Assembly: GCF_900105515.1 (NCBI RefSeq)
Contig: NZ_FNSY01000001.1
Location: forward strand, 6,374,001 to 6,438,000
Origin: Streptomyces sp. 2131.1
GTDB taxonomy: Bacteria > Actinomycetota > Actinomycetes > Streptomycetales > Streptomycetaceae
DNA length: 64,000 nucleotides
Reading direction: 5' to 3'
The notes under the pieces are model-generated. The model was given only the letters and a program-made list of their open reading frames with translations, was not told the DNA's origin and searched no databases. This document shows, piece by piece, positions 61,314 through 64,000 of the stretch. Positions within the stretch are counted from its first letter, which is position 1. The number at the start of each line of letters is the position of its first letter. The translations under genes were made by a program, and so were the position numbers.

Positions 61314-63659
61314 TCAGGGAGCCCAGGGCGCCTCCACCGCCCAGGTGGTGTCCTCGGTGAACGTGGCCGGGTTGTCCCAGTCGTGTCCGCCGCCCGGGGT
61401 GGCGAGCCACACCTCCGACTTGATGTGCCGCAGATAGCTGCCCGGCAGGTTCGCGCTGGTCAGCCGCACACCGCCGTTGCCGGCGACCGCGCACCAGGTG
61501 GCGTCGGCGTTGTAGAGCGAGGAGCCGTCGTTCGCTTCGCGGCGGACCCGGAAGTCCCGGTGGCGCAGGTACTCGCCGGGGTAGTTCCGCGACTCGAACG
61601 AGTAGCAGTTGCCGTTCGCCAGACCGGGGACGATCTTCCAGGTGGCGTCGTTCTTCAGCAGCGCGCTGCTGTTGCCGTCGACGACCTCGGTGAAGGCCAG
61701 CGAGTCCTGGTGGCGCAGGTACTTGTTGGTGTATCCGGGCGTGGTGACCCGCAGCGACTTGTAGCCGCCGGTGGGCAGGGTCACCGGCGGGGCCGGGTTC
61801 TTGGAGGCGTTGATGAGGGCCTGGTTCGCGGCCCGCACCCGGGCCGTGTCCACCTTGACGACCTGGCGGTCGTAGGTGAGCAGGCCGTTCGCCTCGTTCT
61901 CCACGTCGGTGATCTCGGTGTAGACGGAGGCGGACAGGCCCGCCGGCAGCTGGCCGACCCGGATGCCGTCGATGAGCCCGGTGAACCGGTCGTTCAGCGC
62001 GGAGATGCTGGGCTGGTCCTCGTAGCTGAAGCCGCCGCCGGGGAACCACTCGTGCCCCGGGACCTTGTAGCCCAGGCCGCCGAACTCGCCGAGGACGGCC
62101 GCCCTCGTCGCGGTGGGCGCGGTATTGCCCGGGCCGACGTAGATGTGGTTGTCGACGACGTCACCGTTGCCGCCGTCCACCGAGCCGCAGCAGTTGACCC
62201 CGCTCATGTTGTCGACCAGCCGGGTCGGGTCGTACGCCTTGACCTCGTTCGCGATCCTGGCCTGGTCGTACTGGCCCCAGCCCTCGTTCTGGTCGACCCA
62301 CATGACCAGCGACGGGGAGCTGCGGTGCTGGTCGATGATCGCGTGGAACTCGGCCTCCCACTGGGTGCGGGCCGCCGAGGACGGGGCCTTGCCGGTGTCC
62401 ATGGCCGGCATGTCCTGCCAGACCAGGAGGCCCAGCTTGTCCGCCCAGTAGAACCAGCGCTGCGGTTCGACCTTGATGTGCTTGCGGACCATGTTGAACC
62501 CGAGGTCCTTGTGGGCCTGGAGGTCCGACTTGAGCGCGGCGTCGGTCGGCGCGGTGTAGATGCCGTCCGGCCAGTAGCCCTGGTCCAGGGTGCCCGTCTG
62601 GAAGACGAACTTCCCGTTGAGGACCGGCCGCAGGACGTTGTCGACCTTGGCGACCGCGATCGAGCGCATACCGGTGTAGCTGCCGACCGAGTCCGTCACC
62701 GCAGAGCCGTCGAGCAGCTCCGCCTTCACGTCGTAGAGGAACGGGTCGTCAGGGGTCCACAGATGCGTGTTCGGCACCGGCACGGAGATCTGGGAGCCGA
62801 CCGTACCGGTGGCCGAGCCGACCACGGTGCCGCCGCTGGACACGGTGACCCTGGCCGTACGCCCGGACGCCGAGTCGGCCTGCACCTTCACCCGCAGGGT
62901 GCTGTCGCCCAGGTTCGGCGTCATGTCCAGCCGGGTGATGCGCGCGGCGGCGGCCGGTTCCAGCCACACCGTCTGCCAGATGCCGGAGGCGGCGGTGTAG
63001 AAGATGCCGCCCCCGTTGTGCGGCTGCACGTCGTTGATCCGCTGTTTGCCGACGGCCTGGCCGCCGGTCTGCGTCGGGTCGTAGACGGACACCACGATCG
63101 TGTTCGTACCACCGTTGAGCTGGGGGGTGATGTCGTACGAGAACGAGTCGTACCCGCCCTTGTGCGCGCCCACCTGGGTGCCGTTGACCCAGACCGTGGT
63201 CTGCCAGTCGGAGGCGCCGAAGTTGAGCACGGTCCGGCGGCCGTTCCAGTTCGAGGGGACGGTGAAGTTCCGCTTGTACCAGAGCTTGTCGTTCTCGGTG
63301 ATCCTGCGCTGGATGCCGGAGAGCGCGGACTCGGCGACGAACGGCACCCGGATCTGGTCCGGCCACGACGACGGCTGCCCGGCGTCGCGTCCGGTGACCG
63401 CGAAGTCCCAGATCCCGTTGAGGTTGGCCCAGTCGGACCGGGTCAGCTGCGGGCGCGGGTACTCCGGCAGCGGCTTGTCGACCGGGACCTGGTTGGTCCA
63501 GGGCGTCGTCATCGGCGGGTTCTTCGGCGACCAGGACGCGGCGCCCGCCGGCGAGGCGCCGACCCCGACCAGCGCGGAGGACACCAGCGCCAGCAGGCCG
63601 GCCGTCGCGATCGTCCGTCTCCACCACGGCTTGCGGCCGGGTTCTCGTAAACGGCTCAC
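61314..63659 (-). CDS. Secreted GH2 glycoside hydrolase with AbfB (CBM42-like) domain
   Basis: The 781-residue secreted enzyme has a signal peptide (TIATAGLLALVSSALVGVGA), GH2 N-terminal sugar-binding domain (about 70-230), Ig-like domain and TIM barrel. The acid/base Glu is in WVDQNEGWGQYD (around 458) and the nucleophile in VLGEFGGLGYK (around 524). An arabinofuranose-binding AbfB-type beta-trefoil (about 640-780; NKYLRHQDSLAF, YPGEYLRHRDF, SYLRHIKSEVW) closes it. The trefoil points to an arabinose-decorated polymer, although the GH2 specificity is open. The GTG start follows AAGGAG. It shares core motifs with the GH2 at 55912-59187. Confidence 0.9.
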   Translation of the reverse strand: MSRLREPGRKPWWRRTIATAGLLALVSSALVGVGASPAGAASWSPKNPPMTTPWTNQVPVDKPLPEYPRPQLTRSDWANLNGIWDFAVTGRDAGQPSSWPDQIRVPFVAESALSGIQRRITENDKLWYKRNFTVPSNWNGRRTVLNFGASDWQTTVWVNGTQVGAHKGGYDSFSYDITPQLNGGTNTIVVSVYDPTQTGGQAVGKQRINDVQPHNGGGIFYTAASGIWQTVWLEPAAAARITRLDMTPNLGDSTLRVKVQADSASGRTARVTVSSGGTVVGSATGTVGSQISVPVPNTHLWTPDDPFLYDVKAELLDGSAVTDSVGSYTGMRSIAVAKVDNVLRPVLNGKFVFQTGTLDQGYWPDGIYTAPTDAALKSDLQAHKDLGFNMVRKHIKVEPQRWFYWADKLGLLVWQDMPAMDTGKAPSSAARTQWEAEFHAIIDQHRSSPSLVMWVDQNEGWGQYDQARIANEVKAYDPTRLVDNMSGVNCCGSVDGGNGDVVDNHIYVGPGNTAPTATRAAVLGEFGGLGYKVPGHEWFPGGGFSYEDQPSISALNDRFTGLIDGIRVGQLPAGLSASVYTEITDVENEANGLLTYDRQVVKVDTARVRAANQALINASKNPAPPVTLPTGGYKSLRVTTPGYTNKYLRHQDSLAFTEVVDGNSSALLKNDATWKIVPGLANGNCYSFESRNYPGEYLRHRDFRVRREANDGSSLYNADATWCAVAGNGGVRLTSANLPGSYLRHIKSEVWLATPGGGHDWDNPATFTEDTTWAVEAPWAP

Positions 63660-63733
63660 AGGTTCGTCTCCTTGACTCGGTTCGGCCCCCGGGGGACGGG
63701 AGCGGTAGGGGGAGGTGCGGGAAGCACCGGGAA

Positions 63734-64000
63734 TCAGACGAGCTGCCAGAGGTGGTCGTCGGTGCCGTTGTCGTCGAACTGGACGACATGGGCGCTGTCG
63801 GCCGTGGACATGTTGTCGACGCCCAGGACCTTGCCGGAGTGCCGGTTGCGGATGCGGTACCAGCCGCCGCCGTCCGGCACGAGCTGCCAGAGGTGGTCGT
63901 CGGTGCCGTTGTCGTCGAACTGGACGACATGGGCGCTGTTGTCCATGGACATGTTGTCGACGCCCAGGACCTTGCCCGAGTGGTGGTTGCGGATGCGGTA
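63734..64000 (-). CDS. Ricin-type beta-trefoil lectin protein, C-terminal part
   Basis: Only the last 88 residues are in the window; the start lies beyond the right edge. Two trefoil units are seen, each with YRIRNxHSGKVLGVDNMS and VVQFDDNGTDDHLWQLV, which are the QxW-type ricin (CBM13-like) pattern. The two copies repeat at a 141-bp (47-codon) period and are nearly identical, so the domain shows a recent internal duplication. It probably ends a secreted carbohydrate-active enzyme, matching its neighbours. The catalytic part cannot be seen. Confidence 0.85.
   Translation of the reverse strand, partial: YRIRNHHSGKVLGVDNMSMDNSAHVVQFDDNGTDDHLWQLVPDGGGWYRIRNRHSGKVLGVDNMSTADSAHVVQFDDNGTDDHLWQLV

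Noticed and set aside
63738..64000. Tandem repeat considered as a CRISPR-like or satellite array
   Set aside because: The 141-bp period is an exact multiple of three inside an open frame and encodes ricin-trefoil units.

Overview
This is high-GC actinomycete DNA, almost certainly from a Streptomyces chromosome. Codon third positions are G/C-rich, GTG starts are common, and the regulator families are typical of the genus: SARP, LAL-type LuxR, SpoIIE-like phosphatase, DasR-type and LacI-type operators. I saw no tRNA, rRNA, CRISPR array, integrase or intact transposase.

Region 1 (about 1-17.6 kb) is part of a natural-product gene cluster. A minus-strand operon (11200 down to 2651) encodes, in order of transcription: a YD/RHS-repeat protein, a small beta-barrel protein very like the spirotetronate Diels-Alderase AbyU, and the five-enzyme tetronate cassette (KASIII-like synthase, FkbH-like glyceryl transferase, stand-alone ACP, 2-oxoacid-dehydrogenase-type acyltransferase, alpha/beta hydrolase). 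A flavin reductase ends the operon. To its left are a TetR regulator, a divergent MFS exporter and the start of an LLM flavin monooxygenase. To its right are a LAL LuxR activator and a second operon (SARP, type II thioesterase, metallophosphoesterase, Sfp-type PPTase). This gene set matches abyssomicin-type spirotetronate clusters. No modular PKS is present, so the PKS genes should lie left of position 1. The RHS protein heading the operon is the most unusual feature.

Region 2 (17.6-42.4 kb) is mixed. It holds a geranylgeranyl-reductase-like flavoprotein, a two-TM K+ channel, a SpoIIE/PAS/GAF phosphatase, a secreted GH55 beta-1,3-glucanase with a CebR-like operator, an HTH regulator and a large secreted protease fusing M4 and M28 catalytic domains. 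Two coupled aldo/keto reductases, a Ser/Thr kinase (with a 163-bp MITE-like element just upstream), an Lrp regulator and a chitin-type LPMO under DasR-like sites follow. The rest are an FUSC membrane protein, a lactonase-fold protein, a CbiX-like protein, a GlcNAc-kinase-family protein, uracil-DNA glycosylase and a BNR-repeat protein.

Region 3 (42.4-53.7 kb) is a xylan-use locus of the bxl type: divergent LacI repressor, lipoprotein plus two permeases (no ATPase, so probably MsiK-energised), GH3 beta-xylosidase, secreted GH10 xylanase and Tat-exported GH115 alpha-glucuronidase. CGAAA-N-TTTCG operators lie at the two promoter regions.

Region 4 (53.7-64 kb) holds two small proteins, an Old Yellow Enzyme with a palindromic operator, and a second carbohydrate locus. 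That locus has a secreted PA14-GH2-LamG enzyme, a LacI regulator divergent from a PhyH-family dioxygenase over tandem operators, a secreted GH2-CBM42 enzyme, and the C-terminus of a ricin-type lectin protein that runs off the right edge. Several genes are separated by perfect GC-rich hairpins that look like terminators.
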